Below, in pieces: positions 19,462 to 28,565 of a stretch of 64,000 nucleotides of DNA; position 1 is the first letter of the stretch, and the number at the start of each line of letters is the position of its first letter. The DNA is taken from positions 992,001 through 1,056,000 of the forward strand of contig NZ_OX443569.1 of the NCBI RefSeq assembly GCF_947539375.1, written 5' to 3'. The translations under genes and the position numbers were made by a program. Under the pieces are notes generated by a model. The model saw nothing but the letters and a program-made list of their open reading frames with translations. It did no database searches and was not told the origin of the DNA. The stretch comes from Lactobacillus isalae (GTDB lineage: Bacteria > Bacillota > Bacilli > Lactobacillales > Lactobacillaceae).

Positions 19462-20559
19462 TTACTGTTTTATCCATTGAGATCCACCTAAATTATAGGC
19501 AATTTTTCCCTGCACTTTTTTCTCTGCAAAATAATTCCAGCTACTATTCTTAGGTAGTTTCCTGCCAGAGCATTTTTCAAAGGAAGGATCTGTATAAATC
19601 AATGCTGCTTGCTGCAATTTGATTTTGCCTTGACGCAATTTTGGAGCAAAGCCATCATAATTTTTAAATTTATCATAGCTAACCCAAATACCAGGTTTTA
19701 CATGATAAAAAAGTTGATTATTTTTCATTTTTACCTGATCTACATAAAATGAATTTCCATTTTTTAAATCCATCTGCCCAGAAATTGATTCACTAGGGAA
19801 AGAAATATCGACATATTTTATTTTAAAAATATTATTTTTATGCAAAATTTGAGCTAGTTTAACTGGATAATCAGTTAAGATGCCTGATACTTCCCCGCCT
19901 TGTAAATATTGCTGCATCTTTTCTTTCGAATTAACGCCCCAGAGCAAATAATCTTTCCCCGTATCATTTAAGTAATTTGCAGCTTTTTTTGAATAAAAAT
20001 TATTCGCATAAGATTGCGTTAAAGGCGATATTTTAAAATCACCAGACAATTGAGCTGTAGGAATTTGGTGATCAAGTTTTAAAGCATTAATCAGAATAGC
20101 TTTAGAAAATGACTCTAATAAAACACGATTCTCTAGATGATATTGCTTAATTAAATCAAGTAAAAGCTTAATATCCTTTTCACTATCTCCCTTAGGCTCA
20201 ATCATAAACCTCACTTTTGAATTGCGATAACGTTTAAATACTTCTTCAAGACTATGAATAGATTCACCATTTTGGTTTTTATACCTCAGGAGATCTTGAT
20301 AAGAACTATCACTAATAGTTTTATCGATACCGAATACTCTACTTAAATTCTCATCATGACTTACTACTAAGACATTATCTGATGTTTTTTGTAAATCAAG
20401 CTCTAAATAATTAGCTTGCACACAAAGTGCTCGATCATAAGCAACCCAGCTATGTTCTGCAAACTTCCCACCTTCATTATCTCCGCGATGCGCGATATTT
20501 AAAAAACCACAAGTAAAAGGAAAAACCAAAATGAAGAAAACAAAAATAACTTTTTTCAT
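19462..20559 (-). CDS. Exported glycerophosphodiester phosphodiesterase with extra C-terminal domain
   Basis: The N-terminus (KKVIFVFFILVFPFTCGFL) is a hydrophobic signal or anchor. The catalytic GDPD barrel follows at once: NIAHRGD (His24, Arg25), YLELDLQKTSDNVLVVSHD (metal-binding Glu/Asp and the second catalytic His), MIEPKG, and GILTDYP at the end of the barrel. Such enzymes release glycerol-3-phosphate from glycerophosphodiesters, possibly from teichoic acid. Residues from about 250 to 365 form a separate, basic, aromatic-rich region (SFYVDQVKMKNNQLFYHVKPGIWVSYDKF) that resembles the wall-binding SLAP-type repeats of lactobacilli, so wall attachment is plausible. Confidence 0.85.
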   Translation of the reverse strand: MKKVIFVFFILVFPFTCGFLNIAHRGDNEGGKFAEHSWVAYDRALCVQANYLELDLQKTSDNVLVVSHDENLSRVFGIDKTISDSSYQDLLRYKNQNGESIHSLEEVFKRYRNSKVRFMIEPKGDSEKDIKLLLDLIKQYHLENRVLLESFSKAILINALKLDHQIPTAQLSGDFKISPLTQSYANNFYSKKAANYLNDTGKDYLLWGVNSKEKMQQYLQGGEVSGILTDYPVKLAQILHKNNIFKIKYVDISFPSESISGQMDLKNGNSFYVDQVKMKNNQLFYHVKPGIWVSYDKFKNYDGFAPKLRQGKIKLQQAALIYTDPSFEKCSGRKLPKNSSWNYFAEKKVQGKIAYNLGGSQWIKQ

Positions 20560-20569
20560 AAACCTTTCC

Positions 20570-21271
20570 TTACTTAATTTCTTTTCGATCTATTTCTTTG
20601 TATTTTCCACGTTTTAAATCAGCCGGCAAACGCAATTTTCCCATTGAAAGCCGGTCTAATTCTATTACCTTCATCCCGACAGCCCTAAACATACGCTTGA
20701 TTTGATGATACTTACCTTCTTGTATTTCAATCTCAATCTCTGATAAATCTTGGGCTCTATCTTGTTTTAAGATCTTTAACTTTGCTGGTTTTAACTTGGT
20801 ACCATCCCCTAAGATCATTCCACTGGCAAAAGTTTTTACTGTTTTTTCATCAGCTATACCTGCTATTTTTGCACGATATATTTTGGCAACGTGTTTATTA
20901 GGCGCTAATAATTCATGAGCTAACGCACCATCATTTGTTAAAAGGAGCAAGCCGGTCGTATCCTTATCTAACCTACCCACAGGAGCAATTCCTTGATAGC
21001 GATCCTTATCATCTAATAATGAAATAACAGTTTGCTGACTCCTGTCTTCTGTGGCAGAAATTACACCTTTAGGTTTATTTAATAAGAAATAATGATATTG
21101 CTGATAGCTAATCTTTTCACCTGAAACTACCACTTGATCATCTTCTTCAACTTGTTGCTTCGGCGTTGTTACTAGTTCACCATTAACAGTCACTACTTTA
21201 TTTTTAATAAGAGTATGAACTTGTTTCCGCGAGCCAACATTCATATTGGCTAAATACTTATCAATTCTCAT
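20570..21271 (-). CDS. rsuA: 16S rRNA pseudouridine synthase, RsuA family
   Basis: RsuA makes pseudouridine 516 in 16S rRNA. The 233-residue protein has an N-terminal S4 RNA-binding domain (MRIDKYLANMNVGSRKQVHTLIKNKVVTVNG) and the catalytic domain with PVGRLDKDTTGLLLLTNDG, where the Asp of GRLD is catalytic, plus KIYRA and YHQIKRMF. It is 10 bp upstream of the phosphodiesterase gene and read in the same direction. Family members differ in target site, so the exact nucleotide is inferred. Confidence 0.92.
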   Translation of the reverse strand: MRIDKYLANMNVGSRKQVHTLIKNKVVTVNGELVTTPKQQVEEDDQVVVSGEKISYQQYHYFLLNKPKGVISATEDRSQQTVISLLDDKDRYQGIAPVGRLDKDTTGLLLLTNDGALAHELLAPNKHVAKIYRAKIAGIADEKTVKTFASGMILGDGTKLKPAKLKILKQDRAQDLSEIEIEIQEGKYHQIKRMFRAVGMKVIELDRLSMGKLRLPADLKRGKYKEIDRKEIK

Positions 21272-21295
21272 CTGCTATATCTTTCTAAAATAAAA

Positions 21296-21318
21296 AGCGC
21301 TAGCTTTTTGCTAGCACT
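21296..21318 (-). terminator. Terminator after thiI
   Basis: Minus-strand arms AGTGCTAGC and GCTAGCGCT surround an A5 loop, followed by TTTTTATTTT, just beyond the thiI stop. Confidence 0.85.
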
Positions 21319-21321
21319 TTT

Positions 21322-22539
21322 TTACAATAAATCTGCGTCTTCTTGAGCCTTGTCATCCAAGAATTTTTGATTTGGATAAATTGGTGTAATCTCCATTCCA
21401 TCAATTGCGCGTTGGATCATTCCTTCAGCATCAAGTCTACCCTCTAACTTACGAGCTTCGTCTAGCTTAGGCTTAGTCTTTGGACGAGGTGGCGCGAAAA
21501 TTGTACAACAATCTTCAAATGGTTCAATAGAAAGATCAAACGTACCAATTTGTTCAGCCAGCTTAATGATTTCAGTTTTATCCATGGTAGCCACTGGACG
21601 GAGCACAGGTGTAGAAGTTACATCGTTAATTGCAACCATTGATTCCAGTGTTTGAGAAGCTACTTGTCCAACTGACTCACCGTTAAAAATTGCCAAACCG
21701 CCACGCATGGCACGAATGCGATCTGCTAATTGAAGCATAAAACGACGCTGGATTGTCATCAAATAACCTTCTGGCAACTTTTCCTTAATCTGTTCCTGAA
21801 TCTCAGTAAAAGGTACCGCAATAAAGTTAATCTTTCCTGAATAATTAGCTAAAATTCCAGTAAGTTCCTTTGCTTTAGCAAGCGCCTTTTCAGTAGTGTA
21901 TGGAGGACTAAAGAAGTGAACCATATCAATTTCAACTCCACGCTTCATTGCTAAATAAGAAGCTACGGGAGAATCAATTCCACCTGAAAGCATCATTACA
22001 GCTCTTCCTGCTGTACCAACTGGCATTCCACCTGCACCATGAAGGAGTTGATTTGAAATATAGATTGCATCTTGACGAACTTCAATTCTCAAGACCAAGT
22101 CAGGCTTTTTCATCTTAACCTTTAAATTATCCATATTATCAAATAAGTAGTCACCAATCATAGTGTTTAATTGATTTGTATCATATTCAAAGTCATGATC
22201 ACTACGTCTAGTATTAACTTTAAAAGTCATTCCATCTTTAAAAGTTGCTTGCATTAATTCAAGCGATGCTTTCTTAATGGCATCAAGATTTTTTTCAACT
22301 TTGATAGTTGGTGAATAAGTTTGAATACCAAACACAAGCTTTAAGCGTTGATCAATTTTATCAAATGGAGCACCATTTAAGACAATATGCATCCGATCAT
22401 GCTTAGGATGTATTTCAATTTCTGGAAAATCTTGCAAGGCTCTAGTTACATTCCCTGCTAGTCTTCCAATAAAATCTTTACGATTTTTTCCTTTAGTGGA
22501 TAATTCACCGTAACGAACCATTACTTCTGTATATTGCAT
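21322..22539 (-). CDS. thiI: tRNA 4-thiouridine synthase ThiI
   Basis: ThiI adenylates U8 of tRNA and transfers sulfur to it; in some bacteria it also serves thiamine synthesis. The 405 residues cover an N-terminal ferredoxin-like domain, THUMP domain, and the PP-loop ATPase [17 protein letters not shown] (near residue 184), ending in the C-terminal region with [14 protein letters not shown]. There is no rhodanese domain, as usual for Firmicutes. The cysteine desulfurase gene ends 9 bp before it, and the pair forms a sulfur relay. Confidence 0.95.
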   Translation of the reverse strand: MQYTEVMVRYGELSTKGKNRKDFIGRLAGNVTRALQDFPEIEIHPKHDRMHIVLNGAPFDKIDQRLKLVFGIQTYSPTIKVEKNLDAIKKASLELMQATFKDGMTFKVNTRRSDHDFEYDTNQLNTMIGDYLFDNMDNLKVKMKKPDLVLRIEVRQDAIYISNQLLHGAGGMPVGTAGRAVMMLSGGIDSPVASYLAMKRGVEIDMVHFFSPPYTTEKALAKAKELTGILANYSGKINFIAVPFTEIQEQIKEKLPEGYLMTIQRRFMLQLADRIRAMRGGLAIFNGESVGQVASQTLESMVAINDVTSTPVLRPVATMDKTEIIKLAEQIGTFDLSIEPFEDCCTIFAPPRPKTKPKLDEARKLEGRLDAEGMIQRAIDGMEITPIYPNQKFLDDKAQEDADLL

Positions 22540-22548
22540 ATTTTCACC

Positions 22549-23703
22549 TTATTTCAAATGATTAATTTCAGCGAAGTGCGTATATATTTTATCAAAAACT
22601 GAAATAAATTGCTCAGCTTCTTCTATTGTATTACTTGGATCAAAACTCAATCTAATTGCACCGGTAGCTAAATCATCTTCTATTTTCATTGCATTTAATG
22701 TTCCACTTTCGACACCACTTCTTGAAGAACATGCACTAGTAGTTGAAACATAAATATCCTTTGATTCAAGTGTATGAACCAAAGTTTCTCCTCGAATACC
22801 TTCTAAAGAAAAACATAAAACACTAGGAATAAAGTTATCGTTTATTGGAGAAAAAATGTGAATTCCAGGCTTTCCATCAAGATAGGAAACAATTTTCTTT
22901 TTAACTGCTAACTCTTTTTCAGCATTCTTCTTTTCATCTGATAAGTAGAGTCGCATTGCTTTGGCTGTTGCTGCAATTGCAGGCAAGTTTTCTGTACTTG
23001 AGCGCAAACCCTTTTCTTGACCACCGCCATCAATTAATGGTTTTATCATCTTACCTTCTTTTTTATAAAGAATACCAACTCCGCGAGGTGCATGGAATTT
23101 ATGAGCCGATAAACTCATCAAATCTACACGATCAGTAAATACCTCATCCCAAATGTCCTTTCCTAAAGCTTGGACATTATCGACATGAAAAGTAACATTT
23201 GGATAATCGGCTAAGATTTGACTAATTTCTCTAATCGGCTGAATCGTACCAATTTCATTATTTACGCCCATAATTGAAACCAAAATTGTTTCTTTATCAA
23301 GAGCAGCTTTTAAATCATCCGGGTTAACTTGACCATTTTTATCAACTGGTAAAACAGTTACACGAAAGCCTAAATCTTCAAGTGCACGTACTGAATTCAA
23401 AACAGCAGCATGTTCAACACTCGAAGTAATAATATGGTTACCAAATTCTTTTTTAGCTAAAGCAGTTCCCTTGATAGCCCAGTTATCTGATTCACTTCCA
23501 CTTGAAGTGAAAAAAATCTCATGTGGTTTTACATTTAATAAACTAGCAATCTGCTTTCTAGATGCTTCCAAAAGTTGATGAGAGCGATCTCCCATTTTGT
23601 GTAAGCTTGAAGGATTTCCCCAGATATCCTTTGTTACCTTATCATATGTTTCTAAAGCAGCAGGGTAAACTGCTGTTGTAGCACTATTATCAAAATAGAT
23701 CAT
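22549..23703 (-). CDS. Cysteine desulfurase (NifS/IscS-like) partner of ThiI
   Basis: This PLP enzyme takes sulfur from cysteine and passes it as a persulfide. The 384 residues show the PLP-lysine motif SLSAHKFHAPRGVG and the catalytic cysteine loop STTSACSSRSG, with the conserved HVDNVQALGK Asp-x-x-Gln. Coupling to thiI in one unit suggests that its main product is sulfur for tRNA 4-thiouridine, like B. subtilis NifZ; that is inference from context. Confidence 0.93.
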   Translation of the reverse strand: MIYFDNSATTAVYPAALETYDKVTKDIWGNPSSLHKMGDRSHQLLEASRKQIASLLNVKPHEIFFTSSGSESDNWAIKGTALAKKEFGNHIITSSVEHAAVLNSVRALEDLGFRVTVLPVDKNGQVNPDDLKAALDKETILVSIMGVNNEIGTIQPIREISQILADYPNVTFHVDNVQALGKDIWDEVFTDRVDLMSLSAHKFHAPRGVGILYKKEGKMIKPLIDGGGQEKGLRSSTENLPAIAATAKAMRLYLSDEKKNAEKELAVKKKIVSYLDGKPGIHIFSPINDNFIPSVLCFSLEGIRGETLVHTLESKDIYVSTTSACSSRSGVESGTLNAMKIEDDLATGAIRLSFDPSNTIEEAEQFISVFDKIYTHFAEINHLK

Positions 23704-23721
23704 TTTCTTTCTCCCCTAAAA

Positions 23722-23742
23722 AACGACCATTAAATGGTCGTT
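23722..23742 (-). terminator. Terminator after ezrA
   Basis: AACGACCATT and its complement form a near-perfect hairpin followed on the minus strand by TTTTTT, between the ezrA stop and the desulfurase start. Confidence 0.8.
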
Positions 23743-23790
23743 CGATAATCATATAAAATCTTAACTTAAAAATACTATTGCTTCAATCAT

Positions 23791-25506
23791 TTACTCTTCT
23801 TCTTGCTCGCTGTAGTATTCTTTTTCGATTCTTTGATAGCTTCCTGGTTCTACTTTTTCTAAAGCAGTAGCAATTACATCCAAAGCTTCTTTATATTCGT
23901 ACTTATTTTGATATAAGTCATATGCTTCTTTTCGAGCACGTTTAATTGCTGGATTTGAAATGTATTTGTTTGAATACTGCATCGTCAATTCAACCAAATC
24001 AGAAGAATTTAGAATTTCGTCTGCTTCCTTCTTTAAACGTTCAATATCTTCTTGAATTTGAATCAATTCGCTAGATATTTTTTCCATGTTAATTCTAACT
24101 TGATTCAACTCATTGTCAGTATGCTTAACCTCATTTAAAACCAAAGTATACATCTGAATGAAACTTTCAGGTTTACCAGGTAGCTGACGACGTTCTACTT
24201 TGCGATAAACTAAAGAAATCTCCTGTTTGAAATGAATAATTGAATCATTAGCGATCTTTTCGGCATCAAACAATCCATCTACATCACCTGAAAGTTTCTT
24301 TTCAGTTTTTTCAATTTCCTTTAAATTATCAAGCATTGTCAGCCATTTATTCTCAATCTGCGAATAAACACCGTTGCCGTCAGCAATCTTTTGACAATCA
24401 ACATCAAAATCAGAATTCATTCGACTAACCTGACTCTTTAGTTGTCGAGCTTCAGCAAGTTCACCATGAGTTAACTCATAACTTTGATCAACATGCTCTA
24501 ACTTAGCTACAAGCTGATTAGATGCGTTACCTACATGGGAAAGAATTTGAAGAATTTTATCTTGATTATTATCAACAAATGGGCGAGCTTTAAATTCTTT
24601 GGTAAGAATATCGTACAAGCTATCAATTCGTGTACTTATTTCCTTATTATTCTTTTCCACCTTTTCAAGTTCTAGCTTATTTAGGCTCTTTTTAGTGTTA
24701 TCAACTAATTCACGTAAGCTCTTAATCTCTTCTAAGACATCAACTTCAGTAATCTTATACTTATCTTTCACCATTTGGCGGTAAGTATTGCTAAGTTCAT
24801 TTAGTTGATCTGGAAAGACATTTTTTAGCTCTTGATCAAAATTCTCTACCTTAGGAAGATCAGTCTTTAAAGTACTAAGTTTCGTATCAATTTTAGTTAA
24901 TACCTTTTTAGCTTCTTCATGATCTCCTTCACCTGATAAATTCTTTACAGTTTGAAAGTCACTTTCTAAGGTTGCTAGATCTTCTTCAATCTGATCAATT
25001 GCATTTCCGTAATTAAATGATTGCGACAATATTTTTTTACGCAATTGTTGATAGTCCTTTGACAAAGCAGCATAATGCTTTTGATTATCACGATTTGCCT
25101 CTAGTAAATTAGTAAAGATCTGCTTGCTGCGTTCAACATTATCTTGATTCGTTTGCAGTAATTCCGTTGCTTCTTTAATTAATTGACGCGTTTTTATTAA
25201 ATTAAATTTTGCATTAAGTCCAGCTGCTTGTTCAAGAAGATGCTTCAATTCTCCAACATCTTTGGTATCAACTTTTTGATATACTTTTTGCCATCTTTTA
25301 AAAGTTTCCAAGCTTTTACCGGCTAATTCCATTTTTTCTAGACGTTTAATATCTTCTTCAACGCTCAGATCTTTTAATTCATCAGTTAGCGCATCTAATT
25401 CCGCAATCTGATGATTAAAATATTTATTAAGAATAACAACTGTAGCAATAGCAGCAATTATAGCAATTAATATTACAATAATAAGAATAGATAACCCTGA
25501 TGACAT
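23791..25506 (-). CDS. ezrA: Septation ring formation regulator EzrA
   Basis: EzrA is a membrane-anchored, spectrin-like protein that restrains and positions FtsZ rings in Firmicutes. The protein has an extracellular N-terminal stub, one membrane segment (about 4-27, LSILIIVILIAIIAAIATVVIL) and a long set of cytoplasmic helical coiled coils to the end at about 571 residues, the family length. I use the ATG at 25506, which follows GGAGGG by four bases, not the longer in-frame start. An acidic tail ends the protein. Confidence 0.95.
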   Translation of the reverse strand: MSSGLSILIIVILIAIIAAIATVVILNKYFNHQIAELDALTDELKDLSVEEDIKRLEKMELAGKSLETFKRWQKVYQKVDTKDVGELKHLLEQAAGLNAKFNLIKTRQLIKEATELLQTNQDNVERSKQIFTNLLEANRDNQKHYAALSKDYQQLRKKILSQSFNYGNAIDQIEEDLATLESDFQTVKNLSGEGDHEEAKKVLTKIDTKLSTLKTDLPKVENFDQELKNVFPDQLNELSNTYRQMVKDKYKITEVDVLEEIKSLRELVDNTKKSLNKLELEKVEKNNKEISTRIDSLYDILTKEFKARPFVDNNQDKILQILSHVGNASNQLVAKLEHVDQSYELTHGELAEARQLKSQVSRMNSDFDVDCQKIADGNGVYSQIENKWLTMLDNLKEIEKTEKKLSGDVDGLFDAEKIANDSIIHFKQEISLVYRKVERRQLPGKPESFIQMYTLVLNEVKHTDNELNQVRINMEKISSELIQIQEDIERLKKEADEILNSSDLVELTMQYSNKYISNPAIKRARKEAYDLYQNKYEYKEALDVIATALEKVEPGSYQRIEKEYYSEQEEE

Positions 25507-25578
25507 AATACCCTCCATATTTCATATTAATTATACCAGACTTCATCTCAATCCCAGCCAGAAAATCCTTACTTTTAC

Positions 25579-25607
25579 TTGCTTTAAAACTATTTTCTTA
25601 CTATAAT
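25579..25607 (+). promoter_or_regulatory. Promoter of rpsD
   Basis: TTGCTT (25579-25584), a 17-bp spacer and TATAAT (25602-25607) precede the structured rpsD leader. Transcription would start near 25614. Confidence 0.7.
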
Positions 25608-25613
25608 AGTCTT

Positions 25614-25770
25614 CGTGTAAAATATTTGCAGCAATAAGTGACAAGAACGTCAACATCTTGAGGCGTTTAGTGAACGAGTAACCCGCGCTGCACTGGGCGA
25701 AACATGCAACTCGAGATGCACGAATGTTGAACTTATTTCTCATATTTTACTCCAAAAAATTATTATTTTT
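25614..25770 (+). promoter_or_regulatory. Structured rpsD leader, probable S4 autoregulatory element
   Basis: Long-range complementary segments nest neatly: GTAAAATAT (25617-25625) with ATATTTTAC (25742-25750), AATAAGT (25633-25639) with ACTTATT (25731-25737), and TCAACAT (25650-25656) with ATGTTGA (25724-25730). GCAGC near 25628 can also pair with GCTGC near 25687, crossing the other helices as a pseudoknot. S4 in Firmicutes represses its own gene through such a leader. Assignment as the S4 leader is by position and fold. Confidence 0.75.
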
Positions 25771-25785
25771 TATGGAGGATTTTTT

Positions 25786-26397
25786 ATGTCAAGATATACT
25801 GGTCCAAGTTGGAAACGTTCAAGACGCTTAGGTATCTCACTTTCAGGTACTGGTAAAGAAATTAGCCGTCGTAACTACGCACCTGGTGATCATGGTCCTA
25901 ACAACCGTGCTAAGGTTTCTGAATATGGTCAACAATTAAAGGAAAAGCAAAAGTTACGTTGGATGTTTGGTTTAAATGAACGTCAATTCCAAAACTTATT
26001 CATCCGTGCCGGCAAGATTCGTGAAGGTAAGCACGGTGTTAACTTTATGGCTTTACTTGAAAGACGTTTAGACAACATCGTTTACCGTTTAGGTTTAGCT
26101 TCAACTAGAGAACAAGCTAGACAACTTGTTAACCACGGTCACATCTTAGTAGATGGCAAGCGTGTTGACATTCCTTCATACGAAGTTAAAGTTGGTCAAG
26201 AAATCAGCTTAAGAGATAAGTCAAAGAACTTGCAACAAGTTAAGGACGCTTTAGATGCAGTTGTATCACGTCCACCATTTGTTTCATTTGACGACAGCAA
26301 GATGACTGGTACTTTAGTTCGTCTTCCAGAACGTGACGAAATGGAACCAGAAGTTGATGAAGCTCTTATCGTTGAATGGTACAACAAGAAGCTTTAA
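25786..26397 (+). CDS. rpsD: 30S ribosomal protein S4
   Basis: S4 is a primary 16S rRNA-binding protein of the small subunit. The 203 residues have the normal length, the N-terminal region with [24 protein letters not shown], and the S4 domain ([35 protein letters not shown]). The short N-terminal segment has no zinc-binding cysteines (the C-minus form). It is monocistronic, read on the plus strand against its left-hand neighbours, with its own leader and terminator. Confidence 0.98.
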   Translation: MSRYTGPSWKRSRRLGISLSGTGKEISRRNYAPGDHGPNNRAKVSEYGQQLKEKQKLRWMFGLNERQFQNLFIRAGKIREGKHGVNFMALLERRLDNIVYRLGLASTREQARQLVNHGHILVDGKRVDIPSYEVKVGQEISLRDKSKNLQQVKDALDAVVSRPPFVSFDDSKMTGTLVRLPERDEMEPEVDEALIVEWYNKKL

Positions 26398-26417
26398 TAT
26401 TTACTGCTTCATTACAA

Positions 26418-26443
26418 AAGTCTTTCCTATTTTGGAAAGACTT
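26418..26443 (+). terminator. Terminator after rpsD
   Basis: AAGTCTTTCC and GGAAAGACTT pair around a 6-base loop, followed by TTTT. Confidence 0.9.
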
Positions 26444-26514
26444 TTTTGTTTTCTTCTTTTCTGCTTTGTTACACTATGAATGTGACATTGTTTACTATAA
26501 AGGAAAAATAAATT

Positions 26515-26979
26515 ATGACTGAAGATTTAAATACACGTCTAGAACATGCAGCCAAAGGAATAACTCCTCAAACTTGTCCCGATGAACGCAGAAAGTACTT
26601 AGGCTCTCTTCGCGAACGAGTTTTAGTAAGAATGACTGTGGCAGAAACCAATAATCACAACTTAGATACCCTATTCTTAAAAAATATTAATGACTTTAAT
26701 GGCTACACTATTTTAATTAATGGAAAAATGCCTCAAAATGATTTTATTAATAAATTAATGGGAATATGTTCTCAAAAAGATATTAAGTTCACTTTAATAA
26801 ATGATGATACAGCTAAAAATGAACCGGATGCTACGGGAATCTTAGTCGTTTCTAAAACAGCTATTAACCATTATCGAATTGAAATTAATCAAGTTTATGC
26901 ACCCGAAGCTCCTCATGAGCAACTTTCAGAACCTAAAAAAGAAACTTTTTGGGATAAACTATTTAGAAAAAAGGACTAA
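26515..26979 (+). CDS. YueI family protein (DUF1694)
   Basis: This 154-residue soluble protein begins with the family pattern (tandem Leu/Glu helix, then PDERRKYLGSLRERVLVRMTVAE) and ends in a Pro/Glu-rich linker plus a basic Trp-containing tail (FWDKLFRKKD). YueI proteins are widespread in Firmicutes and have no established activity known to me. It stands 2 bp before rarA and is probably co-transcribed with it. Confidence 0.85.
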   Translation: MTEDLNTRLEHAAKGITPQTCPDERRKYLGSLRERVLVRMTVAETNNHNLDTLFLKNINDFNGYTILINGKMPQNDFINKLMGICSQKDIKFTLINDDTAKNEPDATGILVVSKTAINHYRIEINQVYAPEAPHEQLSEPKKETFWDKLFRKKD

Positions 26980-26981
26980 AC

Positions 26982-28280
26982 ATGAAACCTCTTGCTTATC
27001 GTATGCGTCCAAGAAACTTAGATGAAGTAGTCGGACAAGAACATTTAGTAGGAAAGAAAAAAATAATCAGAAGAATGGTTGAAGCAAAACTATTATCTTC
27101 AATGATTCTTTATGGTCCACCAGGTATCGGTAAAACAAGTATAGCCAGTGCAATTGCTGGGTCAACTAAATATGCATTTAGGAAACTTAATGCTGCAACA
27201 GATACAAAAAAGGATCTTCAAATTGTTGCTGAAGAAGGAAAAATGAGTGGTACTGTTATCTTACTTTTAGATGAAATTCATCGTCTAGATAAGACAAAGC
27301 AAGATTTTCTACTGCCACTGTTAGAATCTGGCAATATTATTTTAATTGGTGCAACAACAGAAAATCCATACATCTCTATCTCTCCCGCAATTCGATCCCG
27401 CTGCCAAATTTTTGAATTGCATCGTTTAAAAAGTGATGATATTTCAAAAGCAATCGACAGAGCTTTAAATGATCCTGAAAATGGCTTAGGTAAATATAAT
27501 GTTGAACTAACCAAGGATGCGAGAGCTTTACTAATAGAAAAAGGAAATGGTGATTTAAGATCAACTCTTAACGCTTTAGAGTTGGCAGTCCTATCAACCG
27601 ATCAAGAGCGAAAAGAAAAAGATCACCATGATAAACTCGTCATTGATAAAACTGAAATGCAAGATTCAATTCAGTTTAAGTCTCAAAATTATGACTCAAA
27701 TGGCGATGGTCATTATGATTTACTCTCCGCTTTTCAAAAATCAATCAGGGGTTCCGATACTGATGCTGCTCTTTATTACTTAGGAAATCTTTGCGAATCA
27801 GACGACCTCGTGGCAATCTGTAGACGCCTATTAGTAATTGCATATGAAGACATTGGACTTGCTAACCCTCCTGCTTGCAGCCGTGTAGTCAGTGCAGTAC
27901 AAGCTGCGCAGATGGTCGGACTACCAGAAGCTCGAATCATCTTATCAAATGCCGTAATTGAACTTTGCCTTTCACCAAAGAGCAACAGCGCAATTACTGC
28001 CATTGATTCAGCATTAAGTGATATTCGAAGTAAACAAAATGATCCAATTCCTGATAGCTTAAAAGATGCTCATTATAAGGGTGCGGATAAACTAAATCAT
28101 GGAGTTTCTTATATTTATCCGCACGACTTTAACGGGGATTGGGTTGCCCAGCAGTATTTACCAAACAACTTAAAAGATGTCTCCTACTTTAAGCCCAAAG
28201 GAAATTCTAAAGTTGAAGATGCGCTCAAACGACAATATTTACGACTAAAAAAAATGCAACATGATGGCTTACAAAAGTAG
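26982..28280 (+). CDS. rarA: Replication-associated recombination protein RarA (MgsA family)
   Basis: RarA is an AAA+ ATPase that acts at stalled replication forks. The 432 residues show Walker A GPPGIGKTS, Walker B LLLDEIH, sensor 1 around IGATTENPYISI, the arginine-finger region SRCQIFEL, and the C-terminal tetramerisation domain with GSDTDAALYYLGNL and YEDIGLANP. It sits directly upstream of the 6S RNA gene, the same neighbourhood as in Bacillus (yrvN-bsrA). Confidence 0.96.
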   Translation: MKPLAYRMRPRNLDEVVGQEHLVGKKKIIRRMVEAKLLSSMILYGPPGIGKTSIASAIAGSTKYAFRKLNAATDTKKDLQIVAEEGKMSGTVILLLDEIHRLDKTKQDFLLPLLESGNIILIGATTENPYISISPAIRSRCQIFELHRLKSDDISKAIDRALNDPENGLGKYNVELTKDARALLIEKGNGDLRSTLNALELAVLSTDQERKEKDHHDKLVIDKTEMQDSIQFKSQNYDSNGDGHYDLLSAFQKSIRGSDTDAALYYLGNLCESDDLVAICRRLLVIAYEDIGLANPPACSRVVSAVQAAQMVGLPEARIILSNAVIELCLSPKSNSAITAIDSALSDIRSKQNDPIPDSLKDAHYKGADKLNHGVSYIYPHDFNGDWVAQQYLPNNLKDVSYFKPKGNSKVEDALKRQYLRLKKMQHDGLQK

Positions 28281-28290
28281 ATTCAATTTG

Positions 28291-28318
28291 TTGACATTAA
28301 ATATATCTTTGCTAGAAT
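28291..28318 (+). promoter_or_regulatory. Promoter of the 6S RNA gene
   Basis: Consensus TTGACA (28291-28296), a 16-bp spacer and TAGAAT (28313-28318). Confidence 0.85.
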
Positions 28319-28325
28319 AGATAGT

Positions 28326-28506
28326 GATCTGAGTTGATCAACCTAATTACAAAGTTGACCGATCAAACTAAAGACGTTGGAATTTATGAATAACATCTGA
28401 ATCGGAATACTAGCTTGACCTAGGATCCATATTCACTGCGACATAGATTCAATTTTTGAACACTGCGGGTTCAACAAGCGTCATTATGTTGCAGTCAACT
28501 CAGATT
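28326..28506 (+). ncRNA. ssrS: 6S RNA
   Basis: 6S RNA mimics an open promoter and traps the vegetative RNA polymerase holoenzyme in stationary phase. The 285-bp gap after rarA has no long ORF, starts with a strong promoter, and its transcript closes on itself: ATCTGAGTTGA (28327-28337) is exactly complementary to TCAACTCAGAT (28495-28505), giving the long terminal stem; the interior can form the large central bubble. A length of about 180-190 nt and the position after rarA match Firmicute 6S genes. A rho-independent terminator follows. Confidence 0.88.
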
Positions 28507-28522
28507 TTATTGAAATTTAAGG

Positions 28523-28540
28523 AAGCGGCGTAAGCCGCTT
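28523..28540 (+). terminator. Terminator after 6S RNA
   Basis: AAGCGGC GTAA GCCGCTT is followed by TTTTT. It is 18 bp beyond the closing stem of 6S RNA. Confidence 0.9.
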
Positions 28541-28565
28541 TTTTTATTAAGTGAGGATTAATTAA

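Noticed and set aside
25543-25743. Minus-strand 66-codon ORF before rpsD
   Set aside because: It is the complement of the structured rpsD leader, with no ribosome binding site and no family resemblance.
25614-25770. rpsD leader as signal recognition particle RNA
   Set aside because: The conserved SRP Alu/apical GGAAGCAGC-type motifs are absent; position and fold fit a ribosomal-protein leader.
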